From positions 1 through 51,535 of the forward strand of contig DGLB01000046.1 of NCBI GenBank assembly GCA_002387845.1: a stretch of DNA of 51,535 nt. The letters are read 5' to 3'. This DNA is from Stenotrophomonas maltophilia (lineage in GTDB: Bacteria > Pseudomonadota > Gammaproteobacteria > Xanthomonadales > Xanthomonadaceae). Below the pieces are notes generated by a model. The model was not told the origin of the DNA, searched no databases, and saw only the letters and a program-made list of their open reading frames with translations. The translations under genes and the position numbers were made by a program. Below, one piece after another: positions 50,094 through 51,535 of this stretch. Within the stretch, counting starts at the first letter, position 1. The number at the start of each line of letters is the position of its first letter.

Positions 50094-51535
50094 ATGACTG
50101 TTGCAGCGCCCCGTATCCGCATGTTGATCGACGGCCAGTTCGTCGAGTCGGCCAGCTCCAACTGGCAGAACGTGGTCAATCCGGCCACCCAGGACGTCCT
50201 GGCGCAGGTGCCGTTCGCCACCGTGAGCGAAGTGGACGCCGCCGTGGCAGCCGCCAAGGAAGCCTTCAAGACCTGGCGCAAGACCCCGATCGGCACCCGC
50301 GCCCGCATCTTCCTGAAGTACCAGCAGCTGATCCGCGAGCACATGAGCGAGCTGGCCCATATCCTCAGCGCCGAACAGGGCAAGACCCTGCCGGACGCCG
50401 AAGGTGATGTGTTCCGCGGCCTCGAAGTGGTCGAGCACGCGGCCGCCATCGGCAACCTGCAGCTGGGCGAGCTGGCCAACAATGTCGCCAACGGCGTCGA
50501 CACCTACACCCTGCTGCAGCCGCTGGGCGTGTGCGCCGGCATCACCCCGTTCAACTTCCCGGCGATGATTCCGCTGTGGATGTTCCCGATGGCCATCGCC
50601 ACCGGCAACACCTTCATCCTCAAGCCGTCCGAACAGGACCCGATGGTCACCATGCGCCTGGTCGAACTGGCGCTGGAAGCCGGCATTCCCAAGGGCGTGC
50701 TCAACGTCGTGCACGGCGGCGAAGAAGTGGTCAACGCGATCTGTGACCACCCGGACATCAAGGCGGTTTCCTTCGTCGGCTCCACCCGCGTCGGTACGCA
50801 CGTGTACAACCGCGCCTCGCTGGCCGGCAAGCGCGTGCAGTGCATGATGGGCGCGAAGAATCACGCCGTGGTGCTGCCGGACGCCAACAAGGAACAAAGC
50901 CTCAACGCGATGGTGGGTGCTGCCTTCGGTGCCGCCGGCCAGCGCTGCATGGCCGCTTCCACCCTGGTGCTGGTCGGTGAGGCCCGCGAGTGGGTGCCGG
51001 ACCTGGTCGCCAAGGCCAAGACCCTGAAGGTCAGCGGCGGCACCGTGGCCGGTACCGACGTCGGCCCGGTCATCTCCTGCGCCGCCCGCGAGCGCGTCGA
51101 AGGCCTGATCGCCTCCGGCGTGGAGCAGGGTGCGAAGCTGGTGCTGGACGGCCGCAACCCGCAGGTGGATGGGTTCGAGAAGGGCAACTTCGTGGGCCCG
51201 ACCATCTTCTCCGGGGTGAAGCCGGGCATGCGCATCTATGACGAGGAAATCTTCGGGCCGGTGCTGGTCATCCTCGAAGTGGACACGCTGGAAGAAGCCA
51301 TTGAACTGATCAACGCCAATCCGAACGGCAACGGCACCGCCGTGTTCACCCAGTCCGGTGCCGCCGCGCGCAAGTTCCAGGAAGACATCGACGTCGGCCA
51401 GGTCGGCATCAACGTGCCGATTCCGGTGCCGGTGCCGCTGTTCTCGTTCACCGGTTCGCGCGCCTCCAAGCTGGGCGACCTGGGCCCGTACGGCAAGCAG
51501 GTGGTGATGTTCTACACCCAGACCAAGACCATCAC
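50094..51535 (+). CDS. mmsA: CoA-acylating methylmalonate-semialdehyde dehydrogenase, cut by window end
   Basis: 480 residues are visible of about 500; the frame runs open through the end of the window. Aldehyde dehydrogenase fold: GVCAGITPFNFPAMIPLWM, KPSEQDPM, FVGSTRVGTHVYNRA, MMGAKNHAVVLPDANK (typical of MmsA, where the usual Glu is Asn), and the catalytic Cys in AAGQRCMAAS. Oxidises methylmalonate semialdehyde to propionyl-CoA in valine and inositol breakdown. Divergent from the ScfR-type regulator, which probably controls it. Confidence 0.94.
   Translation, partial: MTVAAPRIRMLIDGQFVESASSNWQNVVNPATQDVLAQVPFATVSEVDAAVAAAKEAFKTWRKTPIGTRARIFLKYQQLIREHMSELAHILSAEQGKTLPDAEGDVFRGLEVVEHAAAIGNLQLGELANNVANGVDTYTLLQPLGVCAGITPFNFPAMIPLWMFPMAIATGNTFILKPSEQDPMVTMRLVELALEAGIPKGVLNVVHGGEEVVNAICDHPDIKAVSFVGSTRVGTHVYNRASLAGKRVQCMMGAKNHAVVLPDANKEQSLNAMVGAAFGAAGQRCMAASTLVLVGEAREWVPDLVAKAKTLKVSGGTVAGTDVGPVISCAARERVEGLIASGVEQGAKLVLDGRNPQVDGFEKGNFVGPTIFSGVKPGMRIYDEEIFGPVLVILEVDTLEEAIELINANPNGNGTAVFTQSGAAARKFQEDIDVGQVGINVPIPVPVPLFSFTGSRASKLGDLGPYGKQVVMFYTQTKTI

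Noticed and set aside
1..51535. tRNA genes, rRNA genes, CRISPR arrays, insertion sequences
   Set aside because: No cloverleaf-like sequences, transposase genes or regularly spaced direct repeats were noticed; the tandem arrays at 6896-7042 are short and unspaced.

Overview
This is a high-GC chromosomal segment from a gammaproteobacterium of the family Xanthomonadaceae, most likely Stenotrophomonas. Protein content and gene order fit that family: LysR-aceBA, a liuABD block beside a TetR gene, and the peptide-modification locus. Short palindromic repeats starting with GTAG also recur between genes, as SMAG/REP elements do in Stenotrophomonas. I see no tRNA, rRNA, prophage, insertion sequence or CRISPR array.

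Layout. 0.1-1.8 kb: two degenerate type II dehydroquinase-like genes divergent from lepB. 2-8.4 kb: an MFS transporter, two LysR genes and the glyoxylate shunt genes aceB and aceA, with an unusual repeat cluster between the last two. 8.6-13.8 kb: a RiPP-like locus with a cNMP-sensor/GGDEF protein, a cyclase-like TPR membrane protein, a 100-residue NHLP-type precursor and a SagB-like dehydrogenase. 13.9-19.4 kb: leucine/isovalerate catabolism (liuA, liuB, liuD) divergent from a TetR gene. 19.5-24.3 kb: a cytochrome c, a secreted nuclease-like protein, a DMT transporter, a hydrolase and zapE. 24.4-28.4 kb: a structured leader, nrdA carrying four single-base indels, and intact nrdB. 28.4-35.4 kb: a thioesterase, a sirtuin, an OYE-family reductase, a lower-GC secreted pair (Cys-tailed protein plus thioredoxin-like protein), a LysR/DUF2798 pair, purU and a LysE-type exporter. 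35.5-39.7 kb: pncA, queH, and metE behind a cobalamin riboswitch. 39.8-44.8 kb: an EAL phosphodiesterase and an NAD salvage block (nadR-like, NMNAT-Nudix, NAMPT). 44.9-51.5 kb: a membrane-inserted patatin, a DUF1028 protein, a small membrane protein, and an ScfR-type regulator divergent from mmsA, which runs off the end.

How the genes fit together. Several blocks serve carbon use from branched-chain amino acids, propionate and acetate: liuABD yields acetyl-CoA precursors, mmsA acts in valine and propionate metabolism, and aceBA assimilates acetyl-CoA. pncA, NAMPT, NMNAT-Nudix and NadR give parallel routes of NAD recovery, while the sirtuin consumes NAD.

The most interesting element is the RiPP-like locus at 8.6-13.8 kb. 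It joins a diguanylate cyclase and a cyclase homologue with altered catalytic positions to a peptide precursor and a flavin dehydrogenase, with no YcaO, radical SAM or transporter gene nearby. The disrupted nrdA is the main anomaly and needs to be separated into real mutation or assembly error.
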